Of a stretch of DNA of 64,000 nt, positions 35,638 to 47,069 are shown in pieces. Position numbers and translations under genes: made by a program. The stretch covers positions 7,011,315 through 7,075,314 of the forward strand of contig CM041199.1 in the NCBI GenBank assembly GCA_023078555.1. The letters run 5' to 3'. The notes below the pieces were generated by a model. It had not been told where the DNA came from and did not search any database. It was given only the letters and a program-made list of their open reading frames with translations. Within the stretch, counting starts at the first letter, position 1, and each line of letters begins with the position of its first letter. The DNA is from Ulva prolifera (Eukaryota; Chlorophyta; Ulvophyceae; Ulvales; Ulvaceae).

Positions 35638-36640
35638 GCCCCCGCCCACGAGTCGTTGGTGCCAGGCGTCCATCTGGCTTCAGTTTTAGCCCTACGTCAG
35701 CATGAGCCCTGCGTCAGTGGCCCCCCTGCATCAGTTACAGCCCTGTGGTGATGCGCATGGCTGTGCACTTGCAACACCTTCAGCGCCTGTATGTGTTTGG
35801 ATAAGGACATTGCCACGTTCATGGGGTCATGGACAACTCTAGGAAGCGAGGCCGCGACAAAAGGGGCTGTTTAAGCCAAATCTTGCTGTGACCATGTGAA
35901 CATTTGTGTGACGAATCATCTATGTACGCCTGTGCTGGCGCGCCACGGACAACGTCTGGTGTTGCCTCCTTGAACTATTTTGCTTCAGCTGAACTAGTAT
36001 GTTGTATCGCAAGATCCACTAACAACACCAGCCCCGAGACGTCCGCCCTGGTCCATGCTACCTGCAACAACGCACGGCAGGTGCATGTACAGTACCCTGC
36101 CCCCCTCCCACCCTCCAGCGATGGCTTCGCCAGGAGACGGTGCCCGTAGTTTGCATGCGTGCGGATTGAGTGCTGTCCGTTGCAATGGGTGTCGGTCCGC
36201 TTCGCTGCAGTACCTCGCAACGAGGTATTGTCAATTCTCACCCCCGGATCCGGTGCGTGCAGGTGCGCAACGAGCGGGGGCGGGAGCTGCTTGAGTCGGT
36301 GCGTGGCGCCATTGAGACCTCCCCGACGATGGCCGCAGGTAACCGCCGCGAATTTGTGATGCAGACGGCGATCGCGGACGACGAGGCCAAGATAGGCCGC
36401 GGCCCCGATCCCATGCCGCGCTGGCTCGGCACCATCCTTGCATGGGTCCTAGAGAAGGTGCGTGGCATGATTTGCCTGCATGAAATACATGCACATATGA
36501 TCCCGGCAGCCATGCGACTTTGCGATTCGAAGCGAATTTGCCTCTGAAGAGCATCTCCAAGGCTCTGGGGCGCTTGCAGTAACCCAGGCAGTCATCCTGG
36601 ACTCGAATGGAGGTAGATGCCCCACCTTTTGCACTGTCCA

Positions 36641-36665
36641 CCCCCCCCCCCCCCCCCCCCCCCCC
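36641..36665. repeat. Poly-C tract (25 C)
   Basis: HCAR intron 6 of unit 3, followed by a (CA)n run near 36,886-36,910. Confidence 0.95.
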
Positions 36666-37813
36666 TCGCGGACCCAGCGTATGCATCAATAGGTGCAAGA
36701 TGAGCATTCACGCTCATCGGGACTCCAGGTTGAACCAGGGCATTCATGCCACACGATGCCGCAAACCCTGAGCTGGCATCTTCTCGGCGTGTCACAGCCG
36801 GTACGCCAGGGGTTGCCGAATTTCGTTCAACACCTCGAGGCCAAGTGGCCCAGTTCCGAACACCCTGCAGCACAGTCCCCCACAGGCCACACACACACAC
36901 ACACACACACATCAACATCCTTGACAGCATGCCAGCAGTGCATGCTGCACAGCGGCAGCTGCGTTATTGTCAGCATTTCGAGGAGCTCAACACCAGCACA
37001 GGGTCACCGCGCCTGCCTAGCATCACACAAAAGACAGATGCAAACATGTCCCGATCGTGCATGCGGTTGCTGCGACGGTGTCTGCCTCTCCTTGCTTGCC
37101 TTTGCAACACACATACATGTCTCAAAATCGTACGGCTAAGTAAGCCCACATTTACTTTCCTTGAATTTTCAGTGTGCACATGTTTCTGCAGTGCGCCCTG
37201 CCTCTCCGAAATTGTCCTTGCTCCACACATGCGTCACATGCATGCGTGCAGGTTGGGCCGAAGGGCGTAGAGTTTGCCAAGTACAGCATCGACTACCACT
37301 ACATCCGCAACTACCTGGCCGTCAGCCGGCGGTGGAAGGCGGGGCGCGCGGAGCAGCACATCCCGGAGTTCGCGCGACGCATTGTGGCGGAGTACGACAA
37401 GGACGGCAAGGTCGCGGAGCGCGCCGTGACGGAGCTGCCGCCACATTGAGTGTGAACTGCCACGGCAGTGTTTGGAGGCGCCGCCGCTGCGACTTATTTG
37501 CCGAGTATTTGCCGTGCCCATGTTGGTGGCTCTCAGGCGACTGTGGTATTGGCGAGGGCGCGGCGATGGAGCTCGCGCGGTGCGACAGGATTGGCATGGC
37601 TTACTGTCGCTTGGCCGAAATTGAGTTATTGCAGACCTCGGTCGTTGAGGTACCGGGGCTGCATGGTAGCCTGCAGTGCTGACACCTGAGCACGATTGAT
37701 CGAGCGTTCCCTCGAGGTTTCAGAGCTGCCCCTCCACACCACAGAGCACAGGGAAAACATGACTGTAACCAAATTCTACAGTCCCTGCCCTACGTGCGTC
37801 CCGATTTGTATAC

Positions 37814-38515
37814 ATGGTCATACATAAGGTTCGCATCGTCAAACTGCAGAGGTGGGTGGCCCCCGCGGATGTACAGGCTGTGGGCAAGATGGAGGCAGCT
37901 AGTAGAGCGGTGTATGTGCGGAAGGCCGCCAATGCAGTGGTGAGGCACGATTGCGGCATGAGTCTACGCAAGAGTATGTGCGTGCAAGTGGCAGTGTGGC
38001 ACAGTAGCTGTGTGAAAAGGCACCGATGGGGAATTGCAAAGCACTGCCAGCCACTTGCAAGTGGGGCTGTGTGGAGGCCACTGTATGCAACGCTGTTGTT
38101 ACTCGTGTGCGACACAGGAAAATCCTTCACACTGGTACGGCGAGTTACGTTTACCAGAGATGTTATGTGGATTTTCTCGGCAACTTCCCATTCAACGACA
38201 TCTCATGCTGCAAGGCACCGCGCCAGAGAGACGCGTGCATCAGGAAACACGTCAAATGATTTCTTCATGTACGTCACGTGTAATGCTTTGCAATGTGCGA
38301 GGGAGTCCGCGAAAACACACGTCATGTGGGCAGACCGCCAAACCAATCAGCGCCAAGACTCTATGCAGCTGCAGAGCAGAATGCTGCGACTTGGCGGTAC
38401 AATAATATCCTGCTGCTTCTCTTTCTGGCTTTTGGGCCAGCCTGCGGTGACACTGAACAACGAGAAGTCAGGCAGAGAGCACGTGCAGGCCCAGATCGAA
38501 GTGCAGCTCATTTGA
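37814..38515 (+). other. Conserved 233-codon ORF, copy 3 (coding status doubtful)
   Basis: Same open frame as at 8,866 and 22,189, again 233 codons. No recognised domain. Confidence 0.25.
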
Positions 38516-38967
38516 GCAAATATATTGCGTGAACTCATGTTGTGCCAGAAGTGTTGGCATCGCATCTAAATTAGGGCACTCTGTGGGCAAGGAAGTGTGC
38601 GTCATCTGATTAAAAGATAGCAGCTGCACAGCTGCTCCAGCCTTTGCGCATAGGAGCAGGCCACATTCGCTCAAAGGTGGTAGTGGCCATGTCGCTCGCA
38701 ACTTTTGCACAAGGACGCTGTTAGCGAGGTGGCACGGCTGTGCGACCCGTGGGGTGTCGCTTCAGCCACGTCACTTTAGCCACGCCAGAGTTCAGCAGCA
38801 TGTCAGCAGCTGCAGAACATCGTCCATCATGTTTGCGCACATGTTGTGCCTGTAATTTGTCTGGCAACAGATCAGGCACTGTTTTCAGCGGATCCGATGC
38901 GAGGGGTGTTTTGTTTGTGTTCGGTCACTCAACCTTCGGTGTTCGTCGTGCCCAGTCTTCTCCAAAC

Positions 38968-39552
38968 ATGTCAACTCGGCCATGTCGTCTTAGTCAGGCC
39001 ACCCCTAGAAGCTCAAAGCACCACTGTTACTTGGATAAATCACCGTGGCGACGTCTGAGTGGCTCCCGCAAGCTCGGTGTGCAATGCACACGCAAGGATT
39101 CAACAGAGTGAGTCTCCCGGGGCCGTTCAATTCGGCTCATAGCAATTGCGACACAACTTTTGTTCTAAGATTCCAAAACCGTCACATATACAGTGACACT
39201 TTTCGTTGTGTGTAGACCGTCAACACCCATGGAGCACGGTCCTGCAGCAAGCGAGAGAGCTGAAGCATCAAGCGAGAGAGCTGCAGCATCAACCGACAAA
39301 GCTGCAGACCCGACCACAACGATTCTGGCTGCAGCTTTGTCAGGAATCGTGGGCTTCATTATCTTGTTCCTTATGTCGCTGAAAATGGACATTAACATGT
39401 TGAAGGGCGACATCAACAATATGCAAGCGTCCCTCACCGCCGACTTAAAGGAGGTCAAGGCCGACTTGAAACAGGACATACTAGAGATGAAACAAGATAA
39501 CCGGGCCTTTCAGGCGGAGATCAGGGCTTTGCTTTTGTCCCAACCCAAATAA
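38968..39552 (+). CDS. Single-pass membrane protein with repeated coiled coil, copy 3 (158 aa)
   Basis: Exons 38968-39107 and 39216-39552 join in frame. It has the same N-terminus, membrane helix and C-terminus as the other copies, but the repeat region is cut to one DINMLKG and one DINNMQ unit. All length changes between copies are multiples of three. Confidence 0.65.
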
Positions 39553-40930
39553 TGATACAGGTCCAAACAAGGATGGCATCAACTCTGAGCAAGCAAGTTG
39601 GAGAAAATATGAGCAATGTATATATTGCGTTCTTTAGTATGATGCAGCTGCGAGGCGTGGGTCACTACTGAGGATGGTCACTGTAACGCTAGCATGATCT
39701 GCGAGGAGACTGTTGTGAGGCGAAATGACTTGACCTGAGTTACAGTGTCAATCCCCCATAGGACATAACATGTGATATCCTTAGATATGGTCTCAAGCAA
39801 GAGTCTTGCGTACAGCCAAGTCCTCATGCATGTCTCTCACCACGTAGTGCTGACCAGATCACTCACATCAATGACCTCTGAGGGCCGCATCAATCGACAG
39901 TCTGGAGCGCCGGATCATCCTCAACACCACCGACATCAACCTGCAACTACTCCCGCCTCCGTGAGTTTGTTCTTTTCCCTCCGTGGTCCGCATCGGCCGT
40001 GTCTGCATCCGGGCATGTCATCACGTGTAAAGGACAGGCGCCTAAGGTGACAAATTCAAGGCTTGGCAACACCACATTGACGCACTGATTGCGAGTTTGG
40101 TACTGTCCCATAGCTTGGGCGAATGCGACGGCAGTATTCAGATCTGCTTGATTGAGGAAGTGGTGTATTTGCATGTGTGGTTTAGAGTGTACTTGTGCGA
40201 GGCAACGCGGTGCCTGTGGAATCATGTGGTGTCCTTGCGCCAAAGTGTCCGGGCTGTCTGGGATTGCCCGCGATCTGAAGGAGACCTGTGGCGGCTTGAA
40301 TGTTCCGTGTGTGCGCTGCTTGCGGCGCAATCTGCCCCTCACACGCTGCCCTTGCAACACAGTAGGGCGGCCGGCGCTGCTTCACCACCCGGCAGCCTAT
40401 CTGCGCCCTATTGCCATCACCAGCCGCCGAATATGTCGCAATACACACGTACTCTTGAGCATGCAACACCCGCGGACTCCCACACACGCATGTTCTTGCA
40501 AGCGGCGCAAATTGCGCCCCCGCTCGCACGTCACCGTCATTTCAACCTGGCACCGCGAAGGTGTCTGGGCAGCCGAGGGCAGCAGCGCGCGCGGCATTGC
40601 GACGCAATTTGATCATGTGCTACACGGTACCAATCGGGAGTGAAGAGTGAATTGGTGCAACTTTGTATCAAGGGCGCTGCGTCCATATGGGCAGGAAGGC
40701 ACAGAGACGCAAGGAATTCAAATTAGAGGGTGCTGGTATTGGTAAGTACGGGTAACTGGTGCAGCCCGCGAACGACTATCTGATCCAGGGGGCACACCCG
40801 TAAAGCTCTCTAGATCTTTGAAGCAGGATGTGACTTGCGCACCTGCACGCTGCACGCCCGCCTGGTCCGTCTTTGGTGGCCTTCCCGAGGGGGGCGGCGA
40901 CGAGAGGGCGGGGCAGGCCCGGCCTCGACT

Positions 40931-40965
<35 letters not shown>

Positions 40966-41038
40966 TGCTCACACAAAATGGCGTTCAAGGGGCCAGGGCC
41001 GGCCCAGTCTGCATGCTGAGGAGGAGGTGGCGGTAGTG
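39553..41038. other. Intergenic stretch between coiled-coil gene and ZNG1
   Basis: Near-identical to 23,994-25,475; convergent 3' ends on both sides, no convincing gene. Confidence 0.6.
40932..40963. repeat. Poly-C tract (32 C)
   Basis: Longest homopolymer in the window; the unit 2 counterpart has 28 C. Confidence 0.95.
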
Positions 41039-44000
41039 TCACGCAGGCAGGCACGCGGCCCGCAGGGAGCGCAGCAGCTGGCTGCGATCGAGGCGGCGGC
41101 CGATGACGACGATGCGCGAGCAGCGCTCCTCGCCCTCGCTCCATGGTGGCCCCTCAGCCACATCGTAAAGCTCATGCACAGCCTGCACAGTGGCGCTGGT
41201 GGGGTGAGAGTGCAACAACACACGAGGTTGCTCCAAGTCATGGCCGAGCACCAGAACAGAATGCAAGGCAACGCAGCCAACAATATCCCAACGCAACAGA
41301 CAGCAGCGGCGGTGGATGTGTGCATGTGAGCATGACATGATCATTCATGTGGGACAATTGCTGTGTAACTCTGCACGGTCTTGGTCGCACAGACTTTTTG
41401 CCAGCCTCAATACATGTGCGTGTTCTCACGCGCACAACACTCCAAAAGCTCCCATCGAATAAGGTAGCCAGCCGGTAAAGCTGGCTGGTGAGGGGACATG
41501 CTAGGTATTTGGGACGGCAACAACCTGCGGCCAGGTTCAATGCAGCGTTCCGTTTTCTCAAGACACCAAGACTCTTTTAGATGTGACCCAGGCGGTCGCA
41601 AGACGTTGAAGCAGCGGCCTTTGCAGTGTGCATAGCCCCTACGCCCAGCACGGCCATATGTGGCGAAACAACACTTAAGTCCGGTCTAGCAATGCGCACG
41701 TGCACGCATGTGAAGCATGCGTTCAGCTGCATGTGTTGCTGTGTTTGGACCCGTGACGTCATGCGCGGCTGCAGGTGATTCCAAGCACCGGCCACAGTGC
41801 TGCAGCCACGGTACAGCAGGGACGGTGCAGCAGCCACGGTGCTGTAGTTTGGAGACAGCAGGCATGGTGCAGGAGGGGCACGGTGCGGCAGCCACGGTAC
41901 AGCAAATGGCATGGTGCAATGGGCGAGCACCTGCAGGCCGTGCTTGCGGCCGCTGCCGGCGATGCAGAGGAGGCCTTTCACACGGAAGATGTCGAGCACC
42001 GCCACGCTCTCCCACAGCAGCGTGTCCATCCACGTCTGCACGCCCCCCAGCGGCAGCGGCTCCTCCAGCCACAGCGTCACCGTCGTCACCCCGGGGTCGT
42101 GGCTCAGGGGCGCCGGCGCGGCGTCAGCGCCGTGAGGCCCGTGCCTGCACCCGCAGAACGAACCGTGAGAGAGTTTCTGGACCCGCCGTGTGTTGGAACC
42201 ACGCCCGGGCGGAGGAACACTGGGCTACAGCGCTGAGGGCGATGCGTTGAGCTGTTTCGATGCATGCATGAGCAGTTGTGCCTGTGTGGATGCCGTGGGC
42301 AGCTCTGGCGAGCACGAGCAGGAACGGAGACCACAGAGGCGGCATGCATGGCGTGACCTGCATGGCTGCATGCCACTACATCACATCGCTTGCAACATGG
42401 CGTGCGATAGGAGAACAGAAGGTGCAGCAGCTGGCCGCGGAACCCAGCGCGAGATAGGACTGCGCAATGGCGCACACGTCAGCGTGAAAACAAAACCGAA
42501 GTCGCCGACATTCCGGCAGGCAGCATCGGAAAACGCACGCATGATAATCACCCGTGTGAGCATGTGTATGCCCACACGGCCCCTCCTCCCCAGAGCATCC
42601 CGGCTGCTCACACCCCACCTCCTCTGCGCCGCCCGCGTCTGCTGCAGCCTCCGCTGGCGGCAAGCCGAGGGCAGCGGCCTCGAGCGCGGCACGCTTGTAG
42701 CCGCCTCGGTCAAGGATCCGCCGTAGGTCGACGCGGGAGTCCCGGCACTCGATTACTTCAGCGGCGGCATTGTGGCGCAGCAGCGCGGCCCGCACGCCCG
42801 GCAGCTCGGACGCCGGCACAAGGTCCGTTTTGTTCAAAAGGATGATGTCGGCATACGCGACCTGCTGCTGTGCTTCATTCACCGCCGCCGCGGCCACAGG
42901 CGGCGCCGCATGTGTCTCACCGGTGTGTGGGCTAGCCGTTGCTGCTGAGTTTGGTGCAGCGGGCCGCACATGGGCCGCGTTGGTGCCCGGGGCGTTGGCA
43001 TCTGCGGTCGCCGCATGAGCGCCGTGTTGCGGGGGGGAGGTGGAGGGAGGCGCGGGTGGTGTGGGGGCAGCCGGAGGGACATCGGACAGCTGGCGTCGGA
43101 TGTGCTTTGCGTCAACAACCGTCACGATACAGTCCAGCACGACACCTGCATGCCTGCCAGCGCCACCTCAGTGACGATGCCTGGACATTGATTACTGAAG
43201 AGATGGCGGGTGTGAACAAATAACCAGATGACAAACACCCAGTTACTGCATGTCGTTGATGATGGTTGCCGAGCAACAGGGGCATGTGCGAGCACCAATC
43301 ACAGCTGGACGTCGAAACTGCTGCTCGTCAGGCGAGCTTCGACCCGATGTGTTTCGATTGCCAGAAGCAAGAGTGCAGAGGATCGCAAGCGCCGATGATG
43401 TGAGGTGTCTGTTGTCGATGGCTGCAGAGAACGCTGCAGCCGTCAAACAGTACAGCACAGTAAATCTGCATTTACTGAGCCGTGACCTACTGGACATTGA
43501 CAACTCCGAGTGAACGGGACCACATATGCCGACAGTGGTGCAATCAGGCGCATACTCAGGTCTGCGCTAGGCAGCTGTGGCCCTCACTGTTGGGGTCCCA
43601 GCGGGCGGGTGAGGTGTCAATTGCCATGCAGTACGTGCGCCACATACAAATGGGCTCCCTGGCTGAGGCAGTCCACCATTCCTGTTGCGGCATGAACTCT
43701 TGTAGACGGCAAGCGATGCAGGCAGTGACTCTGCGGCCGCGATCGTGGCACACGTTCAGAACAGTGTTGGGTCGTCGTGCCCGAGCACATGTAATAATTC
43801 CGAACATTTAGCTGAAATGTCTGAGTGGCAGCCCTGGAAATGCTGCAAAACGACCCAGCACTGCTTAGAAGCCACATAAGTGAGGGATCATCCTGCCTGG
43901 TGGCCTTTAGCGGCACGCCCAGGCTCTGGCGCTGCAGACATGATTGATGGACTTACAGCACGACCGGGCGCTGCCGCGACAGCCACGGGTGGCCCACGGA

Positions 44001-45011
44001 CAACAAGATCGAGCGGTGAGAAGGGAGGAATGGGAGGAAGGGAGCAAGGTCAGAAGGGAGTAGGGGGGAGGGGGACCTGCTTCGAGCTCCTCGTCCGTCC
44101 ACAGCGCGGCAGCGACCGGCCCCGGGTTCGCCAGGCCCGTCGTCTCGATCAGGATGTAATCGAACACGGACTGCTGGAGCATGAGGCTCTCCAGGGCGTT
44201 GACGAAGTCGTCCTTGACGCTGCAGCAGAGGCAGCCGTTCGTGAGCTCCACCCACTCATCGACCCGCTGCCTGCCTCCGCCCTCGTCCTGCAGCAGCGCC
44301 TTCTCGATGCCCTTCTGGTCCCCGATCTCGTTCATGATGACTGCTATGCGGAAGCCGTGGTTCTCTGACAGGATGTAGTTGACCAGCGTGCTCTTGCCTG
44401 CCCCTGCATGGTTTGTGAGGTTGCTTCTTGGGAGTGCATGCTGGTAGAGCCAGCGGATCGTGAGACGGAAGCTAATTGGGCTATCGTGTTTGGTCTACAG
44501 CATGGGTTGGTATGCAGCAGAGCGTGAGACCAAACACCAGTATGTTGTAGATCCCTAACACAACATCGGAGCACATGCTGCTGCATGCCTATTATCGGCT
44601 TGGGCTGTTTGGGCCGACACTACGGCAGAAACATGTACTCCATTGACACGAGACAGATGTTAAGATATTATACGTAGTCATGTCGTGCGCGTGAGCTGTT
44701 GCTGGCCAGACCAGGTGCAACATTCTTGGGGTCTGTCAGCGCCGAGGGGCATATACAGTGCTATCGAAGCTGAGAATATGTGGATGAGATCATCACTGTC
44801 TTATGGCGTACACTGTTGTCGTCACACATAAGCAGCGGCTGACATGCGCACCTAGGAAGCCTGTGATGAGCGTGACCGGGACAGTCTTCTCCAGCCTCCT
44901 GGGTGCTTGGAACACTGGGGCGTCTGCATGAAGTTCACCATCTTCTGCTCCTTGATCTGACTCGAGCAGTACAGGTACCAATTCAGGAACCTCGTCATCA
45001 GGGTCGTCCAT
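41039..45011 (-). CDS. ZNG1: ZNG1/CobW-domain zinc-regulated GTPase metallochaperone (complete)
   Basis: COG0523 GTPase that delivers zinc to methionine aminopeptidase 1 in animals and yeast. Five exons join in frame: 45011-44852, 44403-44077, 43145-42539, 42144-41931 and 41182-41039, giving 483 residues. The N-terminal VPELVP (8-13) matches the PxLVP motif known to bind the METAP1 zinc finger. P-loop GFLGAGKST is at 51-59, split by intron 1 with both sides in frame. NEIGD, the metal-site CLCC at 111-114, ETTGLANPGP, TVVDAKH and NKTD follow. A Pro/Ala/His-rich insert of about 70 residues lies between VVDAKH and NKTD, longer than in animal proteins. A Cys/His-rich loop (CGHTHAHTG...HAHGPHG) precedes the C-terminal domain, which ends VVIGRRLDRSQLLRSLRA. 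Exon 3 uses donor GTGCGT. Confidence 0.92.
43762..43863 (-). mobile_element. hAT-like MITE, family M1, inverted (ZNG1 intron 2)
   Basis: 102 bp with ends CAGTGTTGGGTCGT / ACGACCCAGCACTG. On the minus strand its interior matches the HCAR intron elements (for example TTTGCAGCATTTCCAGGG). Flanking octamers GTTCAGAA and CTTAGAAG do not match well, so the target duplication is decayed or rearranged. Confidence 0.7.
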
Positions 45012-45497
45012 GGCAGGCTGGGCGCGACGGGGGTGACGCTCAGTGCCGTAAAATCCCCTATGTTCACGGTGTCAAGGATCTACGGAAGATTGTCAATGCC
45101 GCTTACTCAGTCGTGATCGGGCGTGCACGCGCTTCTTTTAGCAGCGTTTGCAAAGAGCCGTTGACTCGTGCGCAAGCAAGTGCCTCAGGAAGGCGGGAGG
45201 TTAAACGATAGGTACGATGTTCAAACCAGCAAGTTGCAGCTCATCATGTTGAGCTTGGAACTACTTACAGATGGATTCTCAGGCTGTACGCCGCGCTTAC
45301 CAAGGGCGCAGAGTGTCCCCAAAGCCACTCCGCTGAACTAGACACCTGCGCCCTGCTCAGTTTCCACAGTGTCAAGTCTGGAAACCTTCATGCGAGAAAT
45401 ATCACGCCAGAAGTTTTGGGATTGCAACATCTCTCGAGCTTCATGGCTTTTGTGTCATCATCGCAGGCATCAGGTGATCGCAGGCATCAGGTCGCCC

Positions 45498-45770
45498 CAG
45501 GGGGGTGGGCACTCGGTCTGCATGCACGTCCACCGGGAGCGCGGGCACCTCAGAACGCTCTGGAACACGCTTTAAAGAGCTATAGACTGAGTAGAACAAC
45601 CTGAATCGGTCTTAAGCATACTGGGCGAAACAGGTGTGAATGCCCAGCGAAACGAGGGGTTCTTGACCAAAAGTGCTGTTTTGCCCAGCACGGCTCATAT
45701 GGCGTCAAACGGCGCCCAGCGCATGCCCATTGTGCTCGGTGGGCCGAGAACACCTCGAAAACACCATAAT
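45498..45770 (+). repeat. Dispersed repeat, copy a (inverted pair)
   Basis: About 270 bp beginning CAGGGGGGTGGGCACTC and sharing TGCACGTCCACCGGGAGCGC and other blocks with the reverse complement of 46,828-47,069. The start resembles hAT-type termini, but I could not find a matching opposite terminus or a target duplication. Confidence 0.7.
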
Positions 45771-46827
45771 ATGTGTCACTGGTGATCATTGATAAGTCAG
45801 CTGGTTGTTGGTGTCCGTCTGACTTGACGGCACGAGTCGCGACGACTCGTCAGCGTGGCCACGGCGAGCGACCAGCTCGCCGGGTCTGATCACCACGATT
45901 AGGCATATATTGCTGAATAATATGTCTGTTATCTACTCTACAAAGCATTTGTGTCAATCGGCCGGAACAGGTTGATGAGGACACCATCCTGGCTTCGAGC
46001 TGAAAGCTCGATATCCAGACTCAACCAGCGCGAATTTTACGTGTCACTTTCCGATCAGTACCTGGCCACTAGGCAAGAAGCAGTCCATTACTGGCCGTGG
46101 TCCACTGATTCTGAATTCACAAGACGGAAAGGCTGTGCTGAGGCCAAGCCTTCAGCATTGATCTGGCGTGCAGTGCACAATGTCATGAGAGTGACGCACA
46201 ATGCACGCTGCTTTGGTTTTCCTCATACCATGAAGTAACAGCTCTGTCTCACTGCGATACATGACCTGCTGCATCAGACCTGTGTGGTGCACGTTCACAA
46301 ACATGTCAGCACGCCTACATGTGCTCACACCTGGAGTGGCTTGCAACAAGACATAGCTGACTCCACACCGGACGCGACAATTGTTAAGTCTCCGATTGAA
46401 AGACGCAGCAGCATCATATGGACTCATGGCATCTACACACGTATCTTGTGTCACACAGAAGCAGTTTAATTGTCACACAACTGGATGTTTCCAGTGTCAC
46501 ACGACCCGAGCAAGGTTTAGCTCGTAAACCACCCAGCCTTTGATACTGATGTGAGCAGCCAGCCATATACTGCTAACTCAGTCTGTGATTAGTGTGTTGC
46601 TCACTGCACAATGCTTCCTGAGCAATCCAGGCAGCGCAATAGCATGTACATCAGCAGGAGAGTTAAATACTTGACATCACACTTCTATGGTGCTTGTTTC
46701 GTGCAGTGTCGCTTTCAAGAAGGCTGCAGGTGGTGTGCAGCAACCCATACATGTCAAAACTGCTGCTGAACCGCCCACAGCACCACCAAATACCAAGACA
46801 ACCTCGTTATGGGCCATGTATAACTAT

Positions 46828-47069
46828 AATGGATGTTCTGAGCCCAACGGGCGAGCGCTGGGCAGCGTTGGGCAAAACTTGTCTTTATGCCCAGCCATGC
46901 ATACGATTCTGACCGGAAAGTGCGACTTTGCCCAGCGACTTGAAACAAAGATACAGTGGCACCCAGGAGGCTTTAATTAGTCTGTAGACGTTCCCAGCGC
47001 TTTCCAGAGCGTTCTGAGGTGCCCGCGCTCCCGGTGGACGTGCATGAGGGCTGAGTGCCCACCCCCCTG
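46828..47069 (-). repeat. Dispersed repeat, copy b (inverted pair)
   Basis: Minus-strand partner of the repeat at 45,498. Read from 47,069 it starts CAGGGGGGTGGGCACTC. It shares the GCACGTCCACCGGGAGC block and the GCCCAGCGC blocks; overall similarity falls toward the far end. Confidence 0.7.

Larger units (their letters stand above)
32355..37449 (+). pseudogene. HCAR: 7-hydroxymethyl chlorophyll a reductase, copy 3, lacking exon 2
   Basis: Exons present are E1 32355-32558, E3 33371-33485, E4 34174-34368, E5 35291-35497, E6 36263-36457 and E7 37252-37449. Exon 2 (residues 70-144, with EEMLYAR) is deleted; the junction is near 33,052. In E1, small indels between the ATG and PDWREK leave a net change of -1 base, so the original ATG is out of frame and no other in-frame ATG is seen. 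E1 (phase 1) to E3 (needs phase 2) also breaks the frame. The exon 3 donor region reads CAG/GCATGC. Exons 4-7 are otherwise intact. Confidence 0.9.
30513..43661. repeat. Tandem segmental duplication, unit 3
   Basis: Third copy, beginning at the sequence matching about 2,994 of unit 1 (CATGCATCTGAACTC). It carries an open CFIm68-like gene, an HCAR copy without exon 2 and with a disrupted 5' end, the shortest coiled-coil gene, and ZNG1 exons 3-5. Unique sequence to the right supplies ZNG1 exons 1-2, so the right edge of unit 3 keeps the original gene context. Confidence 0.9.

Noticed and set aside
43754..43871. Clean target duplication for the MITE in ZNG1 intron 2
   Set aside because: The flanking octamers GTTCAGAA and CTTAGAAG do not match, so only the element, not its duplication, is claimed.
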